The notes under the pieces are model-generated. The model had not been told where the DNA came from. It saw only the letters and a list, made by a program, of their open reading frames with translations, and did not search any database. Position numbers and translations under genes: made by a program. From positions 1-40,806 of the forward strand of contig JAILHW010000155.1 of assembly GCA_024695605.1 (NCBI GenBank): a stretch of DNA of 40,806 bases, given 5' to 3'. This stretch comes from Lachnospiraceae bacterium (GTDB taxonomy: Bacteria > Bacillota > Clostridia > Lachnospirales > Lachnospiraceae). Below, one piece after another: positions 29,592 through 38,984 of this stretch (its first letter is position 1; every line of letters begins with the position of its first letter).

Positions 29592-32129
29592 ATGAAAAAA
29601 CTGATCATCAAGACAATCTATGCCATATTGATCTTTGTGGCGGCCATTTTTGTGATCGACCATGTGATGAACAGGGAGAGCGTGGATATGACTGCGGATA
29701 TGCAGCCGGCCACCTTTCCCCTTGTTTATGTGATGCAGGGCCAGAACCGGATCAACTGTATGCGCGGTACGGTGGCGGAAATGGATCCGGCCTTTGTTTA
29801 TGAGGGTGTTACCCCGGTAGATGCAAAGCAGAGGGTCCTGTCTTTTGAGATCGACGCCTATGAAAATCACATATCGGCATTATCCTATGAGGTGCGAAAT
29901 ACCGGCGGCGACAGACTGGTGGAAAACGGAGAGATCACGGACTTTACAACAGACAACGGGCTTGTTTCCTTTTCCGTGACCCTCAAGGACCTGTTGCAGA
30001 TCGGACAGGAGTATATCTTTCGTCTGAAAGTCTCCGGCGGCAGCGTTTCCAACATTTATTACGATACCAGGATCTGCCTGTTGGAGCAGATCGAAAACGC
30101 CGATCAGGTCATTGCATTTGCCCTGGATTTTTCCGAGCGCACCTTTGACAAGGAGCGGGCCAGGGAGCTGACCACGTACCTGGAGTCCAATGAGGAGGGA
30201 GATAACACCACCTTTGCGAGGGTCAATATCCACTCCAGCTTTGCGCAGATCACCTGGGGCGGTTTGGAGGTCCGCAGGTTTGAAAGTCCCGCGATCTATC
30301 TGCAGCGGATCAATCCCTATGTGGCGGATGTGCGGCTTAAGTACAAGCTGGTGTTAAAGAACGGGCTTTATGAGGAGTCCTATCATGTTATAGAGGATTA
30401 CCAGCTGCGCTTCGGAAAGGAGCGTCTGTATCTGCTCGGGTTTGAGCGCAGCATGAACCAGATTTTTGAGCCGCACGGAGAGGTCTTTTCCAACAACAAG
30501 ATCTCCCTCGGGATCACGGATCCGGACAGCGTTCAGATCGTGGAGAGTGAAGACGGAAACGTATTCGCCTTTGTGAAGGAAAACTCGCTGTTTGCCTTCA
30601 ATACCAGCGATAACAAGACGACGCGCGTGTTCGGCTTTTATGATGAGGATCATTATTCGGAGCGGGATACCTATGACGGGAACGATATCCGCATCCTTTC
30701 CATCGATGAGACGGGCAATATCCGGTTTCTTGTCAGAGGCTACATGAACCGCGGGGAGCATGAGGGCAGTGTGGGGGTTGCCTGCTATTATTACAACAGC
30801 ATGATGAATACTGTAGAGGAAGAGGTTTATATCCCCTATGCGACCTCGGCGGAATATCTGAAGCTGGGGATGGGAAAGCTGGCCTATGCCAATTCCTCCA
30901 ATAAGCTCTTTATCCTCATCAGCGGCAGTCTGTACCGGATCGATCTGACGGACAAGTCCTATGAGGTGATCCAGGAGGGCCTGAATTTCGGGACCTATGA
31001 GGTCAGCGAGGACAAGCATCTGGTGGCCTTTTGCGAGACCTCCGAGGACGGAAAACAGACAGCCTTAAAGCTTTTGAATCTGGCAACGGGAAAGAGCAGC
31101 CGGATCGAAGGCCCTGAGGGCGGACAGATCAGGCCCCTTGGCTTTGTGGGAGAGGACCTGGTTTACGGAACTGTGAAAAAGAGCGATATGATCACGGACG
31201 AGCTGGGCGGCAATGTGCTTCTGATCTCTACCGTCATCATCCAGGATGAGCACGGCACGGTGCTCAAGACCTATGAAAAGCCTGGGATTTATGTGACGGA
31301 TGCTACGGTGACGCCTTCCCAGATCACGCTGGAGCGCGTGGTGAAAAATGCGGACGGCCAGATCGTAAAGGATGCGGATGATTACATCATGAATGATGTG
31401 GTAAAGGCGCAGACCCAAAACTCCATCGAGGTCGTGGCGACCCAGAATATGGAAAAGATCGTACAGATCGCCATCCGGTCCTCCCTGTCTGCCAGCAAGA
31501 TGAAGGTATTAACGCCCAAGCATGTGCTGTATGAGGGACAAAGACAGCTGTTTCTGGAAAACAGAGAGGTCAGAAGGAAGGCCTATTATATCTACAATGT
31601 AGAGGGACTTCGTTCCATGCAGACGGATGCCGGGGAAGCGATCCGGGAGGCAGAAGAGCTGGGTGGACGCGTTTTGGACGATAAGGGCAAATGCATCTGG
31701 GAGAAATCCTCAAGAAGCCGCGTGCACCAGATCGATACTATTCGGGAAACGGCTCCCGCTGCGGGAAGCAGCATTGCGGGCTGTCTGGATGTGATGCTGA
31801 GCCATTACGGCGCCAATGTGAGCAGCCAGACCCTCATTGAAAGAAGAGAGAGCATCAGGGAGATCCTTTCCAAGAATCTTCCGGAGCATGAAGTGCTCAA
31901 TCTGAAGGGGTGCTCTTTGGAAAGTGCTTTGTATTTTATAGGCAGGGATATGCCTGTGATGGCCCTTTTAAATGACGGCAGCGGGGTTTTGATCGTGGGC
32001 TACAATGAGCAGAATACCATCCTCTATAATCCCATCACCGGAAAGATCAGTAAGATGGGAATTAACGATTCCACGGAGTTTTTTGCAGCTAACGGAAACG
32101 AATTCATTACCTGTGTTGCGCATGACTAA
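29592..32129 (+). CDS. Membrane-anchored protein with propeller-like repeats and a degenerate C39-peptidase-like C-terminus
   Basis: N-terminal TM (LIIKTIYAILIFVAAIFVIDHVM); C-terminal SSIAGCLDVMLSHYGANVSSQTL...MPVMALLNDGSGVLIVGYNEQNTILYNPITGK. Confidence 0.7.
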   Translation: MKKLIIKTIYAILIFVAAIFVIDHVMNRESVDMTADMQPATFPLVYVMQGQNRINCMRGTVAEMDPAFVYEGVTPVDAKQRVLSFEIDAYENHISALSYEVRNTGGDRLVENGEITDFTTDNGLVSFSVTLKDLLQIGQEYIFRLKVSGGSVSNIYYDTRICLLEQIENADQVIAFALDFSERTFDKERARELTTYLESNEEGDNTTFARVNIHSSFAQITWGGLEVRRFESPAIYLQRINPYVADVRLKYKLVLKNGLYEESYHVIEDYQLRFGKERLYLLGFERSMNQIFEPHGEVFSNNKISLGITDPDSVQIVESEDGNVFAFVKENSLFAFNTSDNKTTRVFGFYDEDHYSERDTYDGNDIRILSIDETGNIRFLVRGYMNRGEHEGSVGVACYYYNSMMNTVEEEVYIPYATSAEYLKLGMGKLAYANSSNKLFILISGSLYRIDLTDKSYEVIQEGLNFGTYEVSEDKHLVAFCETSEDGKQTALKLLNLATGKSSRIEGPEGGQIRPLGFVGEDLVYGTVKKSDMITDELGGNVLLISTVIIQDEHGTVLKTYEKPGIYVTDATVTPSQITLERVVKNADGQIVKDADDYIMNDVVKAQTQNSIEVVATQNMEKIVQIAIRSSLSASKMKVLTPKHVLYEGQRQLFLENREVRRKAYYIYNVEGLRSMQTDAGEAIREAEELGGRVLDDKGKCIWEKSSRSRVHQIDTIRETAPAAGSSIAGCLDVMLSHYGANVSSQTLIERRESIREILSKNLPEHEVLNLKGCSLESALYFIGRDMPVMALLNDGSGVLIVGYNEQNTILYNPITGKISKMGINDSTEFFAANGNEFITCVAHD

Positions 32130-32165
32130 CTAAATAATTGCTTAAAGCTAACAAAAATGTTGCGA

Positions 32166-32230
32166 TTGACTAACCGTAAGGTCTTTTGCTATACTTCCAC
32201 ACACCGAAAGCTCTTTCGGTGTGTTTTTTT
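32166..32230 (+). promoter_or_regulatory. Promoter TTGACT-18-TATACT overlapping an intrinsic terminator hairpin
   Basis: -35 32166-32171, -10 32190-32195; hairpin ACACACCGAAAG-CT-CTTTCGGTGTGT (32199-32224) plus T-run. Confidence 0.6.
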
Positions 32231-32336
32231 CTTTTCATTCCCGCAAACAGCATCCATGTTTCGTTGCTTAAACAGACGGGTGCAGTCTGCCCATTTCCCT
32301 GACAAGACAAACAGAAACAAACAGAAAGGGAAAAAT

Positions 32337-35054
32337 ATGAATGCAGTAAAGTACAAAAGAAGGCATGCGTTTTTGCATGCTGTTTCGGCCCTGTCCTTTG
32401 GGCTTGCATTATCTATAGGCTTATCCATATGCTGCCATCCGGTTTATGCGGATTCTGACAGCACGGTCCTGACAGAAGAAGCGGTGTCTGAGAAGTTAGC
32501 AGAGGCATCGGTGTCAACAGAGCCGGAGAAGTTCGCAGATCCGCTTGAGTTCACAGGTGCAGCAGAGTTGGCAGAATCAGCGGAGACAGCAGAGGCAGCA
32601 CAAGTAGCAGAGTCGGCTGATTCAACCGAGTCAGCAGAGGAGATCCTGTCACCAGAGGGTGCGGCCACAGGCTGTTTTACAGCCAAAAGCGGCAGCTTTA
32701 CCCTAAAGACCGTCAATACAGACAGCGGAGCTGCCCAGACCCACACGGTCACAGTGACGGTGGACAAGACCGTCGATCAGAGGGAAAAAACCCAGACCTG
32801 CAAGTATTCGGTCACTTCAACGGGCAACTGGCAGACGGTTCCCTTCAGCGACGGCAAAAAGATCTTCGGAATGAAGCTGTCGGATGGCACAAAGTCCAAT
32901 TATTTTTATACCCTCTATGACCGGCTGAACCTGCCGAAGCCCAAGGGATATATCGTCTCCTCCGCCGCGGTTTCCGGTAATTACAATGCGGCCTCTGACA
33001 AATACAAGATGGGCGTTGAGGTCAGATGGGACCACAGCAATTCCGGCGGTACCGGAAACAATATCACCAGCGGCTCCTACTTTGACCAGACGCTGCTCAA
33101 CGAGTATGCGCCGGTGTTTGGTCAGAACGATCAGCGCTTTACCAACATCTATGAAACAGAGGGTGTTGTCAAGCTGCTGCTTCTGACGAGCTGCCGCAAT
33201 GCAGGACTCAGACTGGACTGTCAGGAGTCCGGTACGAAGAACATGACGGTGACGCTCAACTATACGCCCGCGGAGTACTATGTCAATTTTGACTCCCAGG
33301 GGGGAAGTGCCTGCGCGCAGGCCAAGGTGAAGTACGACAACGATCTGTATCTGCCAACCCCCTCGAAAAAGGGATATGTCTTTACCGGCTGGTCCGGAGC
33401 GGGTCTGACCCAGAGCAAGGGTACGGTCAAAAATCTGACTGCCACCAATCAAAAGGTGCTGGATCTGACCGCCGGATGGAGCCCCATCAGCTATACGGTG
33501 ACCTATGACAGCAAGGGCGGCAGCAGCGCCGGAGCAACGACTGCCACCTATGACAGATCCTTTGTACTGCCTGTGATCTCGCGGACCGGATACCAGTTTT
33601 TGGGATGGTCCGGGGGCGGTCTGTCCGGGGCGACCGGAACCGTTATCAACCTGACGGATGTCAACGGCGGAAAGGTTTCTCTGACCGCAGGCTGGAGTCC
33701 TGTCAAATACAGGATCGTGCTGCGGGAAAACGGAGGCACTCCCTGCGATAGCATCGATATTTCCTATGATGAGGAGGCAGAGCTTCCCATCCCAACCAGA
33801 GAAGGCTACGAATTTCTGGGCTGGTCCGGTGCGGGGCTTGTGAAGAAAACGGGGAAGGTGAAAAACCTGAGCGTGTACCAGGATACAGAGGTTGAGCTGA
33901 CCGCGGAATGGGAAAAGATCCCGGAGCCGGAGCCCGAGCCTGAGGAGGATGAAACCCTGAAGGATATCGACAGGAAGCTTGATGATCTGATGGAGAAAAA
34001 GGACGATGGCCAGGGCACACAGGTCAACGAGTACTACAACACCTACGGTATGACCAGCCAGCAGGCCAAGGCATGGCTGGAGTATCTGATCGGCGGCGGC
34101 TCGGTACGGCTGAAGATCGACGGCGTGGATTTCGAGCTTGTCAAGAATGATGACGGTACCATCTCCATTAAGCTGGCGGATATGGGCAATGCCAAAAGGG
34201 TGGTGATCCCCAATGAGATCACCATCGGAGAGGTCTCCTATCCCATTACCTCCATCGCAGCCTTCTGCTTCAAAAACAACGATAAGCTGGAGGAGGTCGT
34301 ACTGGGCAATCACGTGCTTCGGATCGAGGAGTCAGCCTTTGAAAACTGCAAACATCTAAAGCAGGTTACCTTAAACGACGGTCTGGTCGCCATCGGAGAC
34401 AGAGCCTTTTTCGGCTGCACCGCCCTAAAGCAGATCGAGCTGAAAAAGGGCATTCAGTCGATCGGAAACAGTGCCTTTGAGGCAAGCGGTCTGTCGGGCA
34501 CGCTGACGCTGAATGAGGGACTTTTGTCTGTCGGGAAAAGAGCCTTTTATGACTGTAAACTCTTAGAGCATCTGTACATCAGTGCCAGTCTGCTGCAGAT
34601 CGGGGACCGGGCCTTTTCTCGCTGCACGGCCTTAAAGACGGTTACCCATGCACCGCATCCCGAGCTCTTAAAGATCGGCAAACAGGTCTTTATGTCGGAT
34701 ACGGCGCTGCTTCGGGTGCAGATCCCGGAAAAGCTGCAGCTGATCAGCAGCAAGGCGTTTTTTGGCTGCAGTGGGCTTTTGAAGGTAAAAGGCATGAATG
34801 CCGTGGACCGCATCGGGGACCGGGCGTTTGAAGGCTGTCGGTCTCTTCGTTCGATCACCCTTCCGGGCAAGCTTCAGCAGATCGGGAAAAAAGCCTTTTA
34901 TAAATGCAAGCGCCTAAAGAAGGTCACCATCCGGTCCAGGATCCTGTCCCGCGTTGGAAAACAGGCCTTTGTGAAATGCTCCAAAAAGCTGAAGTTTCAG
35001 GTGCCAAGGAACAAAGGTGCGCGCTATCAGAAGCTCATGAAGGGAAAATACTAA
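32337..35054 (+). CDS. BspA-like surface protein: signal peptide, InlB-type B-repeats, LRR_5 repeats
   Basis: YYVNFDSQGGSA...GYVFTGWSGAGL; YTVTYDSKGGSS...GYQFLGWSGGGL; YRIVLRENGGTP...GYEFLGWSGAGL; then IGDRAFFGCTALKQIEL-type LRR_5 repeats. Confidence 0.9.
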   Translation: MNAVKYKRRHAFLHAVSALSFGLALSIGLSICCHPVYADSDSTVLTEEAVSEKLAEASVSTEPEKFADPLEFTGAAELAESAETAEAAQVAESADSTESAEEILSPEGAATGCFTAKSGSFTLKTVNTDSGAAQTHTVTVTVDKTVDQREKTQTCKYSVTSTGNWQTVPFSDGKKIFGMKLSDGTKSNYFYTLYDRLNLPKPKGYIVSSAAVSGNYNAASDKYKMGVEVRWDHSNSGGTGNNITSGSYFDQTLLNEYAPVFGQNDQRFTNIYETEGVVKLLLLTSCRNAGLRLDCQESGTKNMTVTLNYTPAEYYVNFDSQGGSACAQAKVKYDNDLYLPTPSKKGYVFTGWSGAGLTQSKGTVKNLTATNQKVLDLTAGWSPISYTVTYDSKGGSSAGATTATYDRSFVLPVISRTGYQFLGWSGGGLSGATGTVINLTDVNGGKVSLTAGWSPVKYRIVLRENGGTPCDSIDISYDEEAELPIPTREGYEFLGWSGAGLVKKTGKVKNLSVYQDTEVELTAEWEKIPEPEPEPEEDETLKDIDRKLDDLMEKKDDGQGTQVNEYYNTYGMTSQQAKAWLEYLIGGGSVRLKIDGVDFELVKNDDGTISIKLADMGNAKRVVIPNEITIGEVSYPITSIAAFCFKNNDKLEEVVLGNHVLRIEESAFENCKHLKQVTLNDGLVAIGDRAFFGCTALKQIELKKGIQSIGNSAFEASGLSGTLTLNEGLLSVGKRAFYDCKLLEHLYISASLLQIGDRAFSRCTALKTVTHAPHPELLKIGKQVFMSDTALLRVQIPEKLQLISSKAFFGCSGLLKVKGMNAVDRIGDRAFEGCRSLRSITLPGKLQQIGKKAFYKCKRLKKVTIRSRILSRVGKQAFVKCSKKLKFQVPRNKGARYQKLMKGKY

Positions 35055-35089
35055 TATCCCACGTGACACCATACGTCTTTGGCTTTGTA

Positions 35090-35146
35090 TTGCCTGTCAG
35101 CCGGCCCTGTGATATAGTTTTATCCGGGGCGCTGACAGGCTTTTTC
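35090..35146 (+). promoter_or_regulatory. Promoter TTGCCT-17-TATAGT nested in an intrinsic terminator
   Basis: -35 35090-35095, -10 35113-35118; terminator arms GCCTGTCAG (35092-35100) / CTGACAGGC (35132-35140) then TTTTT. Confidence 0.6.
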
Positions 35147-35169
35147 TGTGCGGCCGCGGTGGTGTCAAA

Positions 35170-35946
35170 ATGGAACAAAAAAAGTTTTCACTCAATCGAA
35201 ATCAGATCAAATACATTCTGATCGCAGCTATGCTCATCGATCATATCGCCTGGGGATTTGTCAGGTACGGACAGCCCGGGTATTTTTCCATGCATTTTAT
35301 CGGGCGCCTGACAGGTCCCTGTATGGCTTATTTTCTGGCCGAGGGATACCTTCACACGTCGGATTTTAAGAAATATGCACGTCGGCTGGGCATCTTTGCC
35401 CTGTTGTCCTGGCCGGCCTTTGTCTGGTTTGAGTACGGCGCACTGCCCCTGTCTCTCAGGGATGGCTATGTTGCAACGCCGAAGGGCGCATTTGGCTGTT
35501 TTCTTTCGCACAGCCGGAAGACGCTTTTGTTTTATCCCAGATTCGGGGTGATCTATACCCTGTTTTTGGCGCTGCTGGCTTTGTATCTGTTCGATCGGAT
35601 CGACCTTCCGCCCCTTTTGCGGGAAGGGGGGATCGTCGGACTCGGATGCTTATCCCTCTTCGGGGACTGGGCGGTCTATGATCTGCTCTTTGCCCTTTGC
35701 TTTCACAGATTCCGCAAGGAGCCGAAAAAGATGTGGCTGCTATATGTCATTTTGTCATTTTGCAGCTTTTCCTACAACGGATTTACACAAAAAGGACTGT
35801 TTCAGCTGGGCATGCTTCTGGTCCCCGTGCTCCTTTTTTTCTATGACCAAAAGCCCGGCAGCAGGCATCCCTTTCACAAGTGGTTTTTCTACTTCTTTTA
35901 TCCCCTTCATCTGCTGCTTTTAGGATGGATCCGCTGGCGTATGTAA
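35170..35946 (+). CDS. TraX-family membrane protein
   Basis: LNRNQIKYILIAAMLIDHIAWGFV...FIGRLTGPCMAYFLAEGYLHTSDFKKYARRLGIFALLSWPAF. Confidence 0.88.
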   Translation: MEQKKFSLNRNQIKYILIAAMLIDHIAWGFVRYGQPGYFSMHFIGRLTGPCMAYFLAEGYLHTSDFKKYARRLGIFALLSWPAFVWFEYGALPLSLRDGYVATPKGAFGCFLSHSRKTLLFYPRFGVIYTLFLALLALYLFDRIDLPPLLREGGIVGLGCLSLFGDWAVYDLLFALCFHRFRKEPKKMWLLYVILSFCSFSYNGFTQKGLFQLGMLLVPVLLFFYDQKPGSRHPFHKWFFYFFYPLHLLLLGWIRWRM

Positions 35947-35960
35947 ACACCGAAAAGTCA

Positions 35961-35989
35961 TTGAGAAATGGCGAAAGACAGGGTATAAT
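35961..35989 (+). promoter_or_regulatory. Promoter TTGAGA-17-TATAAT upstream of the solute-binding lipoprotein
   Basis: TTGAGAaatggcgaaagacagggTATAAT. Confidence 0.6.
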
Positions 35990-36026
35990 ATAGGGTGAGT
36001 GTTTATACCCGGGAAGGTGTTTTGCA

Positions 36027-37367
36027 ATGAAGAAAAATACTTGGACCATGATCGGCGCGTTCCTGCTTTGCATCCTGTTTTTGTCGGGGTGCAGGGATCA
36101 AAGCGGCGATATCATCGCGGAGGAAAGAAATATCGAATCCCACAAGGAGGCTGCAGCGGATTTCGATCCCGATTCCGATACAGTCAGAGCATTGGTGGAT
36201 GCGACCACAGAGCCGGTGCATCTGACCATGTGGACCTCAGAGGACGATCAGGATATGACCCGCAGCATTGCGGAGTCCTTTACCGCACTTTTTCCCAAGG
36301 TGGACCTGAAGATCACGGTAGGGATCGAGGAGGAGCCCTTGATCCAGTCTGCGGTTTTGGCGGATGTGGAGCATGCAGCCGACGTTTATACCTTTGTGGA
36401 TGACCAGATCGAAGCGCTTGTGGAGGGTGGGGCTCTTTCTCCCATCAAGTCTTATTTCAATTATGATCCCAGAGATGTCAATGTCCCCTCTTCCGTTGAA
36501 GCGGCCAGTGTGGATGACACCCTGTATGCCTATCCCATGACGGCGGATAACGGCTATTTTCTGTATTACGACAAATCCTTTTTTTCCAAGGAAGACATCG
36601 AATCGCTGGATACCATGGTGGATATCGCGGCCAAGGAGCACAAAAAGGTCGCCATGCATCTGTCCAACGGCTGGTATCTGTATTCCTTCTTCCGGGGCGG
36701 CGGCTGCATTCTGAAGCGGGATGGAGAGAATAACAGCTGCGACTGGGACAGTGAAAAGGGGGAGGCGGTCGCAAACGCCATCGCCGGATTGTGCCGGACC
36801 GGAGCCTTTGTCAATATGGACGATGCCACTATGACCGAGCAGCTGGGTGAAGGACAGATCGTTGCGATGATCAACGGCACCTGGCGGGCGGCGGATGTGC
36901 AGCAGATCTGGGGAAGCCGGCTAGGTGTTGCACAGCTTCCCGAGTTTACGGTGGGCGAAAGAAAGGTGCAGATGGCGTCCTTTTCCGGATGCAAGCTGGT
37001 GGGGATCAACCCCTACAGCGACCATGTGGAGTGGGGAAAGCTGTTTGCGGAATATCTGACGGATGAGGACAACCAGATCCGACGGTTTGAGGACAGAAGG
37101 TTGGGGCCCTCCAATGAAGGGGCGCAGGCATCCTCCGGTGTCCAGCTGGATCCGGTGATCGTTGCGCTGACAAAGCAGTCACTGTATGCGTACCCGCAGA
37201 GAGTGGGCAGCAGCTACTGGGATGCCGCAGCATGGCTGGGCGAGGAGCTTTCAAAAAGCCCGCAGCGGGATGAGATCCCGGCGCTTTTGCATACTGCCGC
37301 AGAGACGATCCGCACCGGCACACCGATGGAAACGGAAACAGAGGAAAATAAAGAGGCAGGAGACTGA
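36027..37367 (+). CDS. Extracellular solute-binding lipoprotein (ABC sugar-binding type)
   Basis: Lipobox LLCILFLSGC; VHLTMWTSEDDQDMTRSIAESFTALFPKVDLKITVG; MINGTWRAADVQQIWGSRLGVAQLPEF. Confidence 0.88.
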   Translation: MKKNTWTMIGAFLLCILFLSGCRDQSGDIIAEERNIESHKEAAADFDPDSDTVRALVDATTEPVHLTMWTSEDDQDMTRSIAESFTALFPKVDLKITVGIEEEPLIQSAVLADVEHAADVYTFVDDQIEALVEGGALSPIKSYFNYDPRDVNVPSSVEAASVDDTLYAYPMTADNGYFLYYDKSFFSKEDIESLDTMVDIAAKEHKKVAMHLSNGWYLYSFFRGGGCILKRDGENNSCDWDSEKGEAVANAIAGLCRTGAFVNMDDATMTEQLGEGQIVAMINGTWRAADVQQIWGSRLGVAQLPEFTVGERKVQMASFSGCKLVGINPYSDHVEWGKLFAEYLTDEDNQIRRFEDRRLGPSNEGAQASSGVQLDPVIVALTKQSLYAYPQRVGSSYWDAAAWLGEELSKSPQRDEIPALLHTAAETIRTGTPMETETEENKEAGD

Positions 37368-37374
37368 GGTTTCG

Positions 37375-37980
37375 ATGGAAAGTGTTTACGGAAACTATGA
37401 ACGGGATCTGGAGCGGGTCCTGGGATTTTTGGAAGAACAGCTGGAGCAGGCGAACAGAGAAGCCCATGAAAGGACCGGAGAGTATCTGTATGAGCACATC
37501 CTGGGCCGGATCAAATCCGAGGAGAGCATGCGGGAAAAGTGCCGGCGAAGGAATCTTCCGCAGACCTGGCAGAGTGCGCTGTTTGAATTAAAGGATGCCA
37601 TCGGGATCCGTGTGGTCTGCTCCTTTGTGGAGGATATCTATACACTTCGAAAAGCCTTCGAGGGCTTTGAAAACTGCAGGATCGTCGAGGAAAAGGATTA
37701 CATCCGCCATGCAAAGCCCAACGGCTATCGGAGCTATCATCTGATCCTGGAGATCGATGACTCCATGCATGAGGAGGGACCCGGCAAGCTCTTTGCGGAG
37801 ATCCAGCTTCGTACCATTGCCATGGATTCCTGGGCCTCACTGGAGCATAAGCTCAAATACAAGAAGAATATCAAAAACCAGGAAATGATCGGACTCGAGC
37901 TCAAGCGCTGCGCGGACGAGCTGGCAGGCTGCGATCTTTCCATGCAGACCATCCGCGATCTGATCAGACAGTCGGAGTAG
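37375..37980 (+). CDS. Small alarmone synthetase (RelQ/YjbM-like, RelA/SpoT domain)
   Basis: LKDAIGIRVVCSFVEDIYTLRKAF; HAKPNGYRSYHLILEI; FAEIQLRTIAMDSWASLEHKLKYKK. Confidence 0.92.
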   Translation: MESVYGNYERDLERVLGFLEEQLEQANREAHERTGEYLYEHILGRIKSEESMREKCRRRNLPQTWQSALFELKDAIGIRVVCSFVEDIYTLRKAFEGFENCRIVEEKDYIRHAKPNGYRSYHLILEIDDSMHEEGPGKLFAEIQLRTIAMDSWASLEHKLKYKKNIKNQEMIGLELKRCADELAGCDLSMQTIRDLIRQSE

Positions 37981-38017
37981 AGCACCGGCAAAAGGAGACA
38001 GACGGAAAGGAACAGAT

Positions 38018-38959
38018 ATGCTATCGATAATCGTACCCTGCTATAATGAACAGGAGGTACTTCCACTTTTTTATGAGACGCTGACCCGGGAAATGAAGAA
38101 TGTGGGATGTCCCTATGAGGTGCTTTTGATCAACGACGGCTCCAGGGACGATACCCTGAAGCTGATGACAGAGCTGGCCGAACGGGATGAGCGCATCAAA
38201 TACTACTCCTTTTCCAGAAACTTCGGAAAGGAGGCCGCCATGTACGCGGGCTTTACCAACGCCAAGGGAGACTATGTGGTGGTGATGGATGCGGATCTGC
38301 AGGATCCGCCAAGGCTCCTGAAGCAGATGTGGGAGATCCTTTCCACCGGGGAATATGACAGCGTAGCCACCAGACGCTCGGACAGAAAGGGCGAGGCCCC
38401 CGTCCGCAGCTTTTTTGCCAGAAAGTTTTACCAGATCATCAACCGGATGTCGGATGCGGATATCATGGACGGCGCCAGGGATTTTCGGATGATGCGCCGC
38501 GAAATGGTGGAGGCCATCCTTTCCATGACCGAGTACAACCGCTTTTCCAAGGGGATTTTCGGCTGGGTGGGATTTAGGACCTGCTGGCTGGATTTTGAGA
38601 ATGAAAAAAGAGCGGGCGGCAGTACCAAGTGGAGCTTCTGGGGGCTCTGCCGCTATGCGATTGACGGGATCATCAATTTTTCCCAGTCACCCTTATCCTT
38701 TGCCTCCTGGAGCGGGATCTTTATGACGATGCTGGCCTTTGTGATGCTCCTTTTTGTGGTGATCCGAAAACTGATCTTCGGGGATCCGGTGGCAGGCTGG
38801 GCCTCGACCATCAGTGTGATCATTTTTATCGGCGGACTGCAGCTGTTTTCCCTGGGGATCATGGGACAGTACATTGCCAAGATCTATATGGAGACCAAGG
38901 ACAGACCGCACTTTATCATATCCGAATCCAATGATGAGGATGTTAAAAAAATACGCTGA
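38018..38959 (+). CDS. Family 2 glycosyltransferase (DPM1/GtrB-like) with two C-terminal TM segments
   Basis: LSIIVPCYNEQEVLPLFYETL; VVVMDADLQDPPRLLKQMWE; KRAGGSTKWSFWGL. Confidence 0.94.
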   Translation: MLSIIVPCYNEQEVLPLFYETLTREMKNVGCPYEVLLINDGSRDDTLKLMTELAERDERIKYYSFSRNFGKEAAMYAGFTNAKGDYVVVMDADLQDPPRLLKQMWEILSTGEYDSVATRRSDRKGEAPVRSFFARKFYQIINRMSDADIMDGARDFRMMRREMVEAILSMTEYNRFSKGIFGWVGFRTCWLDFENEKRAGGSTKWSFWGLCRYAIDGIINFSQSPLSFASWSGIFMTMLAFVMLLFVVIRKLIFGDPVAGWASTISVIIFIGGLQLFSLGIMGQYIAKIYMETKDRPHFIISESNDEDVKKIR

Positions 38960-38984
38960 GAACTGACAAAGCAGAGGTTTTTCT

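Noticed and set aside
32817-34313. 498-aa minus-strand ORF
   Set aside because: Antisense to the BspA-like gene; no SD or recognisable domain.
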